From contig CABIYE010000003.1 of NCBI GenBank assembly GCA_902362865.1, positions 1 through 64,000 of the forward strand: a DNA stretch of 64,000 bases, in the 5' to 3' direction. Position 1 is the first letter of the stretch, and the number at the start of each line of letters is the position of its first letter. Below, piece by piece: positions 24,755-33,512 of this stretch. The translations under genes were made by a program, and so were the position numbers. Under the pieces are notes generated by a model. It was not told where the DNA came from. It did no database searches and saw nothing but the letters and a program-made list of their open reading frames with translations. Origin of the DNA: Clostridiaceae bacterium (GTDB lineage Bacteria; Bacillota; Clostridia; Lachnospirales; Lachnospiraceae).

Positions 24755-26044
24755 CTAATTTTTCACCACATTGCTATTATAACAAATACTAAGTATCAAC
24801 CCCATATAAACATAAATAATCAAAAGATTAGTACCGCCAAAAGATAAAAACGGCATAAAAACATTGGTTGGCGGTACGCATCCAAAGTTCATTCCCACAT
24901 ACAGAATTACCTGCAGTACAATCAGGAATGTACAGCCTATTCCCATCATGTTCCCCAGCCTGTTTTTCTGCCGGAAAACAATTCTGCAAAGATAAACCAA
25001 TAATCCCGCCACCAATATTGTGCAGATAATCCCCGCGCCCTTTCCCAGATACCGGAATATGCACAGCCATAAGAAATCTCCCCGGACATCAGTCGCCCAT
25101 ACAGAAGTTTCTATCTTGGTACCGCTCTTAAACGCTTCCGCTCCATCACCAATCACTTCCGCACTCATCTGATAATATCCATTTTCCATTGGATGAAAGA
25201 TTCCCTGAATGCGTTCCATCTGATAAAGCGGCATTGCTGAAAACCAGCCTGCGTGCAGAAGCATCAAAAAAAGTACGATAGAAATTGCCGCTACGCTTCC
25301 CCATATAAGCAGAAAATACCGTTTTCTCTCTGCTCCGAACCATTTCTTATAAACTGCCATATTCAAAAGCAGTAGCCCTATCAGCATAAGGATAAATGCC
25401 GGAACAATTGCAGGCGCTCTTAAAACCGCTAACACCGATATTGCAAGAAAAACCATAGATTTTACCAGCCCTCTCCATCCCTGCATCCGATAGTTCCACA
25501 GGATGCCCGCATAGACCGGGATAAATGCGTAAGCAAATAGATTCACCTTTAGATATCCGCCATTTATTTGGACACCGAAATGATAATACAGCAGAATACC
25601 TGCCAGCAGCAGCCCCCAGATTTCTCTTGCATACTGTCCAATACGTGAATAATCCAGATAACAGATCAGAAACATAACAAAGATTCCAACTGCCATCCAA
25701 AAGCTCTGTCTTATAACCGGATTCATTGTGTCTGTCTCCAGCAGCGCCCCGGCATTCCTATGTACAAAAATCTGTAGTACCATTCCCAGGATGCTCAGGA
25801 GAAAAATATAACTCAAAAGCTTCCACTCCATCTTCGGTCTGTGAAGCCTGTCTAAGCTTACCCCTACTTCTACCGGATCTCCCATCTGGCGTACTGCCTC
25901 TTCTTCCGCTTCCTGTGCCGTCATTCCGGCCGTCATATAATCGTCCTTCTGGTCTTCGATATGGTCTTTCAGTTCTTTTAACACTGCCGGTCTTGCCCTT
26001 TTACAACGCATCTGTTCTGACACAATGTTCAGATAATTATACAT
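24755..26044 (-). CDS. HAAS-type prefix plus FtsW/RodA/SpoVE-like membrane protein
   Basis: A 429-residue protein. The N-terminal soluble domain (about 1-75; KELKDHIEDQKDDYMTAGMT, AVRQMGDPVEVG) is the permease-prefix/HAAS type that often accompanies PadR regulators. About ten membrane helices of the SEDS family follow, with PPTNVFMPFLSFGGTNLL near the C-terminus. Aligned by eye to RodA/FtsW, the Asp of the TDF motif is kept (RGDFLW) but the following GEE is replaced (IFRYLG). SEDS glycosyltransferase activity is therefore uncertain. Start chosen at MYNYLNIVSEQM, just after the PadR stop. Confidence 0.82.
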   Translation of the reverse strand: MYNYLNIVSEQMRCKRARPAVLKELKDHIEDQKDDYMTAGMTAQEAEEEAVRQMGDPVEVGVSLDRLHRPKMEWKLLSYIFLLSILGMVLQIFVHRNAGALLETDTMNPVIRQSFWMAVGIFVMFLICYLDYSRIGQYAREIWGLLLAGILLYYHFGVQINGGYLKVNLFAYAFIPVYAGILWNYRMQGWRGLVKSMVFLAISVLAVLRAPAIVPAFILMLIGLLLLNMAVYKKWFGAERKRYFLLIWGSVAAISIVLFLMLLHAGWFSAMPLYQMERIQGIFHPMENGYYQMSAEVIGDGAEAFKSGTKIETSVWATDVRGDFLWLCIFRYLGKGAGIICTILVAGLLVYLCRIVFRQKNRLGNMMGIGCTFLIVLQVILYVGMNFGCVPPTNVFMPFLSFGGTNLLIIYVYMGLILSICYNSNVVKN

Positions 26045-26378
26045 ACGCAAGCCCTGCACCTCCCAACACATTCGTCACTGCCCGAGAATATTCCTTCCAT
26101 TCCTCCGTCTTTGCTTTTAATTGTTTCTTTCCTTCTTTGGTGAGGCTATAATATTTCCTTGTTTTTCCAAGAACCTCCTGCTCATAGGATTGGACAAATC
26201 CTTTTTCTTCCTGCGCGTGAAGCAAGGGATATAAGGTTCCCGCCTTCAGTTCAAATACATTGTCTGACTTTTCCCTTAATGCTACTATCATTTCATATCC
26301 ATACATATCTTTCTCTTCCAGAAGTTTCAGTACCAGCATCACCATGCTCCCGGATACCAGACTTTTGTCAATTGCCAT
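26037..26378 (-). CDS. PadR family transcriptional regulator
   Basis: A 113-residue winged-helix protein with MVMLVLKLLEEKDMYGYEM and LKAGTLYPLLHAQEEKGFV (the recognition region), GKTRKYYSLTKEGKK (the wing), and a short C-terminal helix as in PadR subfamily 2. It overlaps the HAAS/SEDS-like gene by 8 bp. PadR regulators paired with a HAAS-domain membrane protein usually control that operon. AAAGGAGGGAAACAAG precedes the ATG. Confidence 0.92.
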   Translation of the reverse strand: MAIDKSLVSGSMVMLVLKLLEEKDMYGYEMIVALREKSDNVFELKAGTLYPLLHAQEEKGFVQSYEQEVLGKTRKYYSLTKEGKKQLKAKTEEWKEYSRAVTNVLGGAGLAYV

Positions 26379-26426
26379 CTTGTTTCCCTCCTTTATATAG
26401 TCTGCCTATGTATATCGGCTAACTAT

Positions 26427-26455
26427 ATAATATATCGGACATCTATATATGTCAA
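26427..26455 (-). promoter_or_regulatory. padR promoter
   Basis: Minus strand TTGACA (26450-26455), a 17-bp spacer, TATTAT (26427-26432). The region is full of ATATAT/ATATCGG near-palindromes that could be the PadR operator. Confidence 0.7.
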
Positions 26456-26494
26456 GACATTCCTTTCATAATCCAACCCTGACTTCACAAAAAT

Positions 26495-26536
26495 TTAGGA
26501 GAAACTGTGACTTATACAAGTGCCAGTCTCTCCTAA
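26495..26536 (-). terminator. hppA terminator
   Basis: TTAGGAGA (26495-26502) pairs with TCTCCTAA (26529-26536), with further pairing inside (ACTG/CAGT). AATTTTTG follows on the minus strand. Confidence 0.65.
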
Positions 26537-26561
26537 GACTTCTTCATTCTTTATTCCGTTC

Positions 26562-28544
26562 CTACAAGATTCCCCCGACAGACAAAAACAATGGTGCGAA
26601 TACCAGCGACACTATCGTCATTAATTTAATCAGGATATTAATGGATGGTCCCGACGTATCCTTGAAGGGATCGCCTACGGTATCTCCCACGACCGCCGCT
26701 TTATGTGCTTCACTTCCCTTTCCTCTGTGGTGTCCGTCCTCAATATATTTCTTGGCATTATCCCATGCGCCGCCTGCGTTAGACATAAAAATTGCCATCA
26801 TAACACCAGTTACCAAAGCTCCTGCAAGCAATCCTCCCAGTGCCTCCGGTCCAAGAAGAATCCCCACTGCCAGAGGTGACAGAACTGCCATAATCCCCGG
26901 AACCAGCATTTCTTTCAGGGCTGCCGTCGTAGAAATAGCAACGCAGGACTTGTAATCCGGCTTCTGCGTCCCCTTCATGATTCCCGGCATGGTCTTAAAT
27001 TGCCGTCTGACCTCTTCTATCATCTGATATGCCGCCTTAGACACGGATTCCATCGTCATAGCAGAGAACAAGAACGGAAGCATACCGCCAATAAATAACC
27101 CAATAATCACCCGGCTATTCAGAATATCAATGGTCTTTAAATTCACCGCTTCCGCATAGGATACGAATAACGCAAGCGCTGTCAGCGCCGCCGAACCGAT
27201 GGCAAATCCCTTTCCCATCGCCGCCGTGGTATTTCCCACTGCATCCAGTTTATCTGTAATCTTACGCACTTCCGGATCCAGGCCTGACATCTCTGCAATG
27301 CCGCCTGCATTATCTGCAATCGGTCCATAGGCGTCCACAGCTACCGTAATCGCTGTTGTAGAGAGCATCCCCACCGCAGCCAATGCAATACCGTACAGCC
27401 CGCAGAACTGATATGCTACGAAAATACCGGCACAAATCAGCAGAATGGGAATTGCCGTTGATTTCATTCCCACAGCAATTCCACTGATAATGGTTGTTGC
27501 CGTCCCCGTCTCGGACTGTTCTGCAATTTCCTTCACCGGCTTATAATCTCCGGAAGTATATATTTCTGTTATGATGCCGATCAGAAGCCCTACTGCAAGG
27601 CCTGCAACAACTGCAATTGCCGCATGAAAATTATGGAACAGATACCGGCTGAAAATAACTGCTACCGCTACCACCAGAACACTGGACACATAAGATCCCA
27701 TTTTCAACGCTTTGTGGGGATTGGAATTTTCATCTCCTTTTACAAAAAAGGTTCCGAGAATGGATGCTATAAGCCCCAATCCGGCTATTATAAGCGGATA
27801 GACGGCCCCTTCTGCTTTATAATACACGATTCCCAATGTCAGCGCAGAAATTAACGCTCCCACATAAGACTCAAAAAGGTCTGCTCCCATTCCGGCAACA
27901 TCCCCCACGTTGTCACCCACGTTATCTGCAATTACCGCCGGGTTTCTGGGGTCGTCCTCCGGAATCCCCGCTTCTACCTTCCCCACCAGGTCAGCTCCCA
28001 CATCAGCAGCTTTCGTATAAATGCCTCCGCCTACACGCGCAAATAATGCAATGGAAGAAGCCCCCAGACTGAATCCGGAAAGTACATCCACATTCCCGGT
28101 TATGATATAGATGGCACTTACCCCAAGCACACCCAATCCTGCCACGCACATTCCCATTACAGCCCCACCGGAAAATGCGACCGACAGCGCCCGGTTCATC
28201 CCGCTCTCTCTCGCTGCATTTGCCGTGCGCACATTCGCTTTCGTGGCAACGCTCATTCCCACATAACCTGCCAACGTAGAAAACAAAGCTCCCACCACAA
28301 AACATACTGCCGTTACCCAGTTACCGATCCCGACACCAATCAGCACAAACAGCACAATGACAAAAAAAATCAAAATTCTGTACTCTGCTGTCAGGAATGC
28401 TCTGGCGCCATCGCTGATTGCTTCTGCAATCTCCTTCATTCTTTCAGTTCCCGCATCCTGCCGGCTCACCTTCGCCGCCAGGTAAGCGGCGAAAAGCAAT
28501 GCCAGCGCCCCAAAGATGGGAACCACTCTCAACAAAGCTTCCAT
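26562..28544 (-). CDS. hppA: Membrane-bound ion-translocating pyrophosphatase
   Basis: A 660-residue integral membrane enzyme that hydrolyses PPi and pumps H+ or Na+ across the cytoplasmic membrane. Catalytic motifs are [21 protein letters not shown] and [31 protein letters not shown] carries Ala where K+-independent enzymes have Lys, so this is the K+-dependent class. I cannot tell Na+ from H+ by eye. The start is ATG 28544 ([12 protein letters not shown]), with TAGGAGGATTTGGT upstream; the open frame extends to 28652 without an RBS. A broken SLH-type gene precedes it. Confidence 0.95.
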   Translation of the reverse strand: MEALLRVVPIFGALALLFAAYLAAKVSRQDAGTERMKEIAEAISDGARAFLTAEYRILIFFVIVLFVLIGVGIGNWVTAVCFVVGALFSTLAGYVGMSVATKANVRTANAARESGMNRALSVAFSGGAVMGMCVAGLGVLGVSAIYIITGNVDVLSGFSLGASSIALFARVGGGIYTKAADVGADLVGKVEAGIPEDDPRNPAVIADNVGDNVGDVAGMGADLFESYVGALISALTLGIVYYKAEGAVYPLIIAGLGLIASILGTFFVKGDENSNPHKALKMGSYVSSVLVVAVAVIFSRYLFHNFHAAIAVVAGLAVGLLIGIITEIYTSGDYKPVKEIAEQSETGTATTIISGIAVGMKSTAIPILLICAGIFVAYQFCGLYGIALAAVGMLSTTAITVAVDAYGPIADNAGGIAEMSGLDPEVRKITDKLDAVGNTTAAMGKGFAIGSAALTALALFVSYAEAVNLKTIDILNSRVIIGLFIGGMLPFLFSAMTMESVSKAAYQMIEEVRRQFKTMPGIMKGTQKPDYKSCVAISTTAALKEMLVPGIMAVLSPLAVGILLGPEALGGLLAGALVTGVMMAIFMSNAGGAWDNAKKYIEDGHHRGKGSEAHKAAVVGDTVGDPFKDTSGPSINILIKLMTIVSLVFAPLFLSVGGIL

Positions 28545-28563
28545 ACCAAATCCTCCTACTGAT

Positions 28564-28801
28564 TTACTTATATTTTTCTGTAAAACGCTGTATAATCGCA
28601 GCACACTCCGCCCTTGTGGTCTGCCCCTGGGGATGAAGCTTCTTCCCCTCATCTTTTCCGAGAAGAATCTGCTCGCAGGATTCCAGAAATCTCCGGGGCG
28701 ATTTTCTCATTGTCCGCTGCCAATGCATTTACGCAGAAAACACTTACCAAGAGTGTGCACAGCAGGACTGTTGAGATTATTCTCTTCATTTTGCCTCTCA
28801 T
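28564..28801 (-). pseudogene. Broken short SLH-like secreted protein gene
   Basis: The start at 28801 has AGGAGGG 6 nt upstream and encodes a signal peptide (KRIISTVLLCTLLVSVF...ALA) followed by NEKIAPEIS. The frame then stops at 28649. Shifting by one base continues into [22 protein letters not shown], the end of an S-layer homology domain, stopping at 28564. Net one-base frameshift. Even repaired it would be only about 79 residues, so it is probably a decayed fragment of a larger surface protein. It lies 20 bp before the hppA start. Confidence 0.6.
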
Positions 28802-28908
28802 TTACATCCCTCCTGACTAGATAATATATTCTACACCTTTATAATATCACACTTTTCCTTTTATATCACTTTATTTTTTGAATTTTCACTCTTTTCCCTT
28901 CTATATTG

Positions 28909-29098
28909 TTACCATTCACACCCCACCGACATGCGCACTCGTCGCATCTTCGATGCTCCAGTCCCGCTCCTAACGGAACTAAGACTGCTTATGCAGGTGG
29001 GGTGACTGATCCGCAGTCCTGATTTGGAATCCCATATATCTTCTTACGTGCAAGCACGACGAATCCATATGGGATTTCAAATCGGCTGTGAATAGTAA
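28909..29098. repeat. 190-bp fold-back interspersed repeat, copy 2
   Basis: Ends TTACCATTCACA (28909-28920) and TGTGAATAGTAA (29087-29098), one mismatch. The internal order matches copy 1. The long stem (29021-29037 with 29067-29083) is kept, including one compensatory change: T29035-A29069 replaces G19277-C19311 of copy 1. The loop CGTGCAAGCACG is unchanged. It lies 26 bp beyond the activase stop. Confidence 0.9.
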
Positions 29099-29110
29099 CT
29101 CTATATCAAA

Positions 29111-29141
29111 AAGAGAAGTCAATTTTACCTTGACTTCTCTT
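29111..29141 (-). terminator. Activase-operon terminator overlapping the gene end
   Basis: A perfect 12-bp stem, AAGAGAAGTCAA (29111-29122) with TTGACTTCTCTT (29130-29141), 7-nt loop, then TTTTTGATA on the minus strand. The last codons of the activase gene form the 5' arm. Confidence 0.85.
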
Positions 29142-29886
29142 CTGCTAATATGGCGGCTCCCAGCGCGCCTGCATATCTTCCGAACGCTGTCGGCTCTACT
29201 GTCTTCCCCACTTTCTCTGAAAGCGCTTTTGTAAAGTATTCACTGTGGCTTAGCCCTCCTGTCAGGATTACCTTGTCCGGCAGGCTCTTGCGCTGGCTAA
29301 GCTGTGCCACCTTCGCCGCTACGGAATCTACCACTCCGGCAGCTATATCCTCCCGTTTCCTGCCTTCTCCGATATAATTGATAACTTCAGATTCAGCAAA
29401 TACCGTACAGAGGGAGCTTATCGGAAGAACCGTTCCCTGGTCTGCCATATCAAATAGCTCCTGCAAGGTAATTCCCAGGCGGTTTGCCATAATCTCCAGA
29501 AATTTTCCTGTACCGGCCGAACATTTATCATTCATCAGGAAATCCTGTACCATGCCGCGTGCCACCAGTATAATCTTCGTATCCTGTCCGCCCACGTCGA
29601 TGATAGCAAGATTGTCCCCGCCAAGCTCCCTGCCGCCTCTGGCGTGGCAGGTAATCTCTGTAATGACGTAATCAGCAAAATCTACAGCAATACGTCCATA
29701 TCCGGTAGCTGCTACCTTGGTTTCGTCAGAAAGAACATCTATCCCTTCTGTCAAAAGCCTTTCTTTAATTGTCATAGTTGTCTCTTTGCTGCTCCACCCG
29801 GTAGGCAGCACAAAATGAAGTTCCTTCTCCCCTCTTGCCACCACCTTTGATGCGGTAGAACCGATATCTATTCCCACATAATTCAT
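29125..29886 (-). CDS. Acyl-CoA dehydratase activase (BadF/BadG/HgdC ATPase family)
   Basis: A 253-residue ASKHA-fold ATPase. It starts MNYVGIDIGSTASKVV (phosphate-1 loop), with DVGGQDTKIILV, the cluster-binding Cys region NDKCSAGTGKFLE and SLCTVFAESEVI, and LTGGLSHSEYF. Such homodimeric [4Fe-4S] proteins inject high-energy electrons, at ATP cost, into 2-hydroxyacyl-CoA dehydratases or double-cubane reductases. Its natural client is the reductase two genes upstream. ATG 29886 has AAAGGAG 10 nt before it. Last gene of its operon. Confidence 0.92.
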   Translation of the reverse strand: MNYVGIDIGSTASKVVARGEKELHFVLPTGWSSKETTMTIKERLLTEGIDVLSDETKVAATGYGRIAVDFADYVITEITCHARGGRELGGDNLAIIDVGGQDTKIILVARGMVQDFLMNDKCSAGTGKFLEIMANRLGITLQELFDMADQGTVLPISSLCTVFAESEVINYIGEGRKREDIAAGVVDSVAAKVAQLSQRKSLPDKVILTGGLSHSEYFTKALSEKVGKTVEPTAFGRYAGALGAAILAEEKSR

Positions 29887-29904
29887 CTGCACGAATCTCC
29901 TTTT

Positions 29905-30165
29905 CTAACAATAACGGTCGCGGTTGGGATTTACATCCTTTTCAATTGCCGTAATATCCAAAATCTCTATCCCATGCTCCCGGACACACTGCCTGACCGT
30001 TTCCACATCCTCTTCCTTTATCAGAAGTGAAATCCCACAGCATTTACTGGCAGCTCTGGGGGTCGGCGCAATAACAGCCTTAACCCCCAGAGTCTTTAAT
30101 TCCCTATGTAAACGCATACCATTATCATGATTGGGAAACAGCACATAATATTGTACTTCTTTCAT
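29905..30165 (-). CDS. DUF3343 (putative Se/S carrier-like) protein
   Basis: An 86-residue protein starting MKEVQYYVLFPNHDNGMRLH, with TPRAASKCCGISLLIKEED carrying the conserved Cys pair (about 48-49). This matches PF11823, described as a putative Se/S carrier-like family. It is encoded between the double-cubane reductase and its activase, 4 bp after the former's stop codon. A nearby PLP desulfurase-like gene (31,573) makes a sulfur- or selenium-delivery role plausible but unproven. The start is uncertain: a Met codon at 30177 is also in frame and neither has a clear RBS. Confidence 0.8.
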   Translation of the reverse strand: MKEVQYYVLFPNHDNGMRLHRELKTLGVKAVIAPTPRAASKCCGISLLIKEEDVETVRQCVREHGIEILDITAIEKDVNPNRDRYC

Positions 30166-30169
30166 ATCT

Positions 30170-31444
30170 CTATGCATTCAGCATTTCAATAAATGCGCTG
30201 ATTCTTGTACGGAGCTGCTGTGCATCGCTGTCCACATAATCGGTCTCGATTCCAAGTACCGGAATTCCCGCCTCCTGCAGAGCTTTCTCTACAGAATATC
30301 CTTCCACATCATAGAGGCTGCAGAATTTCAGATTCACGTCAATGATACCATCCACTTTGTATTCCTTTGCCAGACGGATAATATCATCAATTCTTGCCGT
30401 ATTCGGTGTGAAGCACGCGCAGTTAATTCCCATATAACGCTCAGAAAGTGCCTGGATCTGCTCATCCACCGTTGTCTTCGTCTCATCCACAAGCCTCTCA
30501 AAATACCGGGTTCCCGTACACATCTCTTCGCATACAACTGCGCCGCCGCTGGTTTCCACCAGATTGTGGATCTTCCAGTTCGGAATAGCAAGCGGCGTAC
30601 CGGTCAGCATGATTCGCTTCGTTCCCTCAGCAAATACACTCACACCGTCAGCCACCCTCTGATCCAGTTCATCGCAGAGTTTATTCGTCATCTGGGTAAA
30701 TCTTGCCGGATCGTCATAGAACGCAATCTGAGAAATAAGCAGCACGTCTTTTCCACTAATCGGAAGCTTCTCATTCTTTCTTAAATCATAAAGCCTTGCC
30801 AGCGCCCTTCTCTTATCATTGATTAACCGGATGCTTGCGCCAAGCTTCTCTGCGGTAACTTCGTTTCCGGTAAAGTCTTCCACTACCTTCTTGAAGTCTG
30901 TGATTTCTTCTGCCCAGGCTGTTACGTCCTTCGCCCGTTTCATCTGCGGAAGATTCATAACATGAACCGGAACATCCTCTGCAAGAATCTCCCACGCCTT
31001 TTTCTTACCGTCGCAGGTTGTCTCTCCTACATACATATCCGCAATTCTAAAGAACGGGCAAGTACGGTCAAGCCTCGCCCCTACGGAAGCCTTAATCAGC
31101 GGACAGACATTGGTAGGAAGTACTTTTTCACCGCCCGGCACCCAGAACTGGGATCCGCCGCAAAGCCCTGTTGCAATGGCATCTGCTGCAAATACAATCT
31201 CATCCGGTACATATACGCAGAAAGTTCCGAATACCTTTCCGCCCTTTTTCTGATGCTCAATCAGCTCCGCCGGACGCACACCGTGGATTTCCGCAACCAC
31301 GAAATTATAATAATCCATAGACTCCGGACGGTTTTCCTGTGACAAATAGACATCCCCAAATGCCTGTGGAAGTACCTCGCATAACTGATCATGCGTCTCC
31401 ACATCCATCCCCAGGTCTTCCCACATTTTACGATAATCTGCCAT
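30170..31444 (-). CDS. 2-hydroxyacyl-CoA dehydratase family/double-cubane-cluster reductase
   Basis: A 424-residue HgdB-like protein. Conserved segments are TFCVYVPDEIVFAADAIATG, NVCPLIKASVG, CPFFRIADMYVGETTCDGKKK, CTGTRYFERLVDE and GIETDYVDSDAQQLRTRISAF. The two half-domains and Cys spacing match single-subunit double-cubane [8Fe-9S] proteins rather than the two-subunit lactate/glutarate dehydratases, since no partner subunit is present. The gene for the ATP-driven activator is two genes downstream. The substrate is unknown; related DCCPs reduce small molecules in vitro. GAGGAGGAAATAAAAA precedes the ATG. Confidence 0.85.
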   Translation of the reverse strand: MADYRKMWEDLGMDVETHDQLCEVLPQAFGDVYLSQENRPESMDYYNFVVAEIHGVRPAELIEHQKKGGKVFGTFCVYVPDEIVFAADAIATGLCGGSQFWVPGGEKVLPTNVCPLIKASVGARLDRTCPFFRIADMYVGETTCDGKKKAWEILAEDVPVHVMNLPQMKRAKDVTAWAEEITDFKKVVEDFTGNEVTAEKLGASIRLINDKRRALARLYDLRKNEKLPISGKDVLLISQIAFYDDPARFTQMTNKLCDELDQRVADGVSVFAEGTKRIMLTGTPLAIPNWKIHNLVETSGGAVVCEEMCTGTRYFERLVDETKTTVDEQIQALSERYMGINCACFTPNTARIDDIIRLAKEYKVDGIIDVNLKFCSLYDVEGYSVEKALQEAGIPVLGIETDYVDSDAQQLRTRISAFIEMLNA

Positions 31445-31572
31445 TTTTTATTTCCTCCTCGTACAGTATTTTTATGTATTCATCGTAACATTTTTATACG
31501 AGGCAGACAATGCATTCCGGACAGATGTGTAATTGTCTTTTCTGATAAACGCTTTTTATTTATTGACTTTTT

Positions 31573-32736
31573 CTATCGTATTCCCAGCTCTTTGAACGCC
31601 TGGATGCAGATATCTATTTCTTCCTTCTTATTGGCACTACCGAAAGCAAAGCGAACCGTCCCCCGGGGATATGTCCCCAGACTTCTGTGAGCCATAGGAG
31701 CGCAGTGCAGTCCTACCCTTGTCATGATTCCGTACTGCTGCTCCAGCTCAAAGGCAATCATCGCGTTATCCTGCCTTCTAAAATCCAGCGACACCACTGC
31801 CACACGATGGGCAAGGTCTTGCCTGCCCACAATCTGAATACCGGAAAACTCCTTCACCTGCTCAAGAAAATACGCCGTCAGATCCATTTTCTTCCGATAC
31901 AGCCGCTCCACGCCTACCTCTTCTAAATACGAAAGAGCCGCATGCAATCCGGCAATCCCAGGAAGATTTAATGTCCCGCTCTCAAACTTATCCGGCAAGG
32001 AATCCGGCATCTCCAGCCTGTCTGACTGACTTCCCGTTCCTCCCGCGATCAGCGGTTCCATTGCTGCATTTAACCGCTCTGAAATAAGAAAGCCGCCAAT
32101 TCCCTGAGGACCAAGCAGCCCTTTATGTCCGGTAAATGCCAGGAAATCTATGTGCGCTCCCTGCATATCCACCGGAATCGTTCCCGCGCTCTGTGCCGTA
32201 TCTACGGCAAAGAAAATACTGTGCTTCTCACAAATATTTCCAATTTCCTCTATAGGCACAATCGTTCCACATACGTTAGAGGCATGAACTACGATCACTG
32301 CCTTTGTCTCCTGTCTTATCAGACTTTCCACGTCCTCCGGGCACACCATTCCTTCCCGGTCCGTCCTTGCCATATCATAGCAGATTCCCAACCGCTCCAT
32401 CTGAAACAGTGGACGCATCACCGCATTATGCTCCATGCCGGTTACGATCACGTGATCGCCGGGCTTTAAAAATCCTTTGATAAAATAATTCAACGAATGG
32501 GTAATACCGGGCGTGAACACCACCTGCTTGGACGTCTCTGCATGAAAAAGCTCTGCTAATTTTTCCCGGGTGTCCAGAACCATTCCTGCCACTTCGTAAG
32601 CTCCCTCATAGCTTCCCCGATTAATATTAAAAGCGCCGCTACTTAGCAGATGCGCTACGGCATCCGCTACTTTCGGCGCTTTTGGATAAGAAGTACTCCC
32701 ATTATCAAAATAAATCCCTGTATGTTTATTCTCCAT
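31573..32736 (-). CDS. Aminotransferase class V, cysteine desulfurase-like
   Basis: A 387-residue PLP enzyme. The Schiff-base Lys lies in DFLAFTGHKGLLGPQGIGGF (about residue 205), the PLP site includes VVHASNVCGTI and DTAQSAGTIPVDMQG, and the C-terminus has GIMTRVGLHCAPMAHRSLGT with the mobile-loop Cys expected of desulfurases. Likely releases sulfur or selenium from cysteine or selenocysteine. It overlaps truA by 11 bp and lies upstream of the double-cubane/Se-S carrier genes. Confidence 0.87.
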   Translation of the reverse strand: MENKHTGIYFDNGSTSYPKAPKVADAVAHLLSSGAFNINRGSYEGAYEVAGMVLDTREKLAELFHAETSKQVVFTPGITHSLNYFIKGFLKPGDHVIVTGMEHNAVMRPLFQMERLGICYDMARTDREGMVCPEDVESLIRQETKAVIVVHASNVCGTIVPIEEIGNICEKHSIFFAVDTAQSAGTIPVDMQGAHIDFLAFTGHKGLLGPQGIGGFLISERLNAAMEPLIAGGTGSQSDRLEMPDSLPDKFESGTLNLPGIAGLHAALSYLEEVGVERLYRKKMDLTAYFLEQVKEFSGIQIVGRQDLAHRVAVVSLDFRRQDNAMIAFELEQQYGIMTRVGLHCAPMAHRSLGTYPRGTVRFAFGSANKKEEIDICIQAFKELGIR

Positions 32737-33478
32737 AACGAATCTCCTTTAGAACCAGCCCCTGGGGCGGAGCTGTGATTCCTGCCTCTGTGCGTTTTTT
32801 CGTCTCCAGTATCTCCTTTACCTTCTCCGGTTCATAGAATCCTCTTCCCACACGAATCAAGGTTCCGGCAATAATCCGGACCATATTATAGAGGAATCCA
32901 TTCCCTTCAATCTCCATCACGATTTCCGCTCCATCCTGCCAGATAGCAATCCGGTTCACCGTACGCACCGTATCTTCCACATTGGTCCGCACATTGCAGA
33001 AGCTTACAAAATCATGTTCTCCCACAAGATATGCTGCTCCCGCCCGCATCTTCTCTATATCCATAGGAAAAGAAACAAAAGCACAGGTTCTCCGTTTTAA
33101 CGGATCCGGTACTCTGGCATTGTAAATGTGGTACTCATAAGTCTTCGTAATATCATCCCGGTATCTGGGGTGCCACTCTGCAGGCACTTCTTCCGATTTC
33201 ACAATTACAATATCCTCCGGCAGCCGCTGATTCAGCGCATAAGCCATCCGCTCCGGCGGAATCGACGACCGGGTATCGAATACTGCCACATTTCCCAATG
33301 CATGCACGCCGGAGTCCGTACGGCTTGCCCCGATTACATGGATATCCTCTCCCGTCAGTTTGCTGACTGCCTTGTTCAGCACTTCTTCAACCGTAATTCC
33401 GTTGGGCTGCACCTGCCAGCCACAGTAATCTGTCCCGTCATATGCTACCGTAAGCCGAATACGCCTCATATGCACCAT
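32726..33478 (-). CDS. truA: tRNA pseudouridine(38-40) synthase
   Basis: A 250-residue TruA. LTVAYDGTDYCGWQVQPNG is near the N-terminus, catalytic Asp is in GASRTDSGVHALGNVAVFD (about 55-73), and GNGFLYNMVRIIAGTLIRVG near the C-terminus. ATG 33478 is supported by GGGAGG 10 nt upstream. Directly downstream of ecfT, as in many Firmicutes. Confidence 0.96.
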   Translation of the reverse strand: MVHMRRIRLTVAYDGTDYCGWQVQPNGITVEEVLNKAVSKLTGEDIHVIGASRTDSGVHALGNVAVFDTRSSIPPERMAYALNQRLPEDIVIVKSEEVPAEWHPRYRDDITKTYEYHIYNARVPDPLKRRTCAFVSFPMDIEKMRAGAAYLVGEHDFVSFCNVRTNVEDTVRTVNRIAIWQDGAEIVMEIEGNGFLYNMVRIIAGTLIRVGRGFYEPEKVKEILETKKRTEAGITAPPQGLVLKEIRYGE

Positions 33479-33512
33479 TTTTTCACGTCCTCCCAAACAG
33501 CCATTTCACACC

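Noticed and set aside
28516..28824. Plus-strand open frames opposite the SLH remnant
   Set aside because: The minus strand shows RBS, signal peptide and SLH motif; the plus frames show none.
29125..31444. Reading the reductase/activase pair as a lactate or glutarate 2-hydroxyacyl-CoA dehydratase
   Set aside because: No second dehydratase subunit, CoA-transferase or acyl-CoA dehydrogenase is nearby; motifs fit single-subunit double-cubane proteins better.
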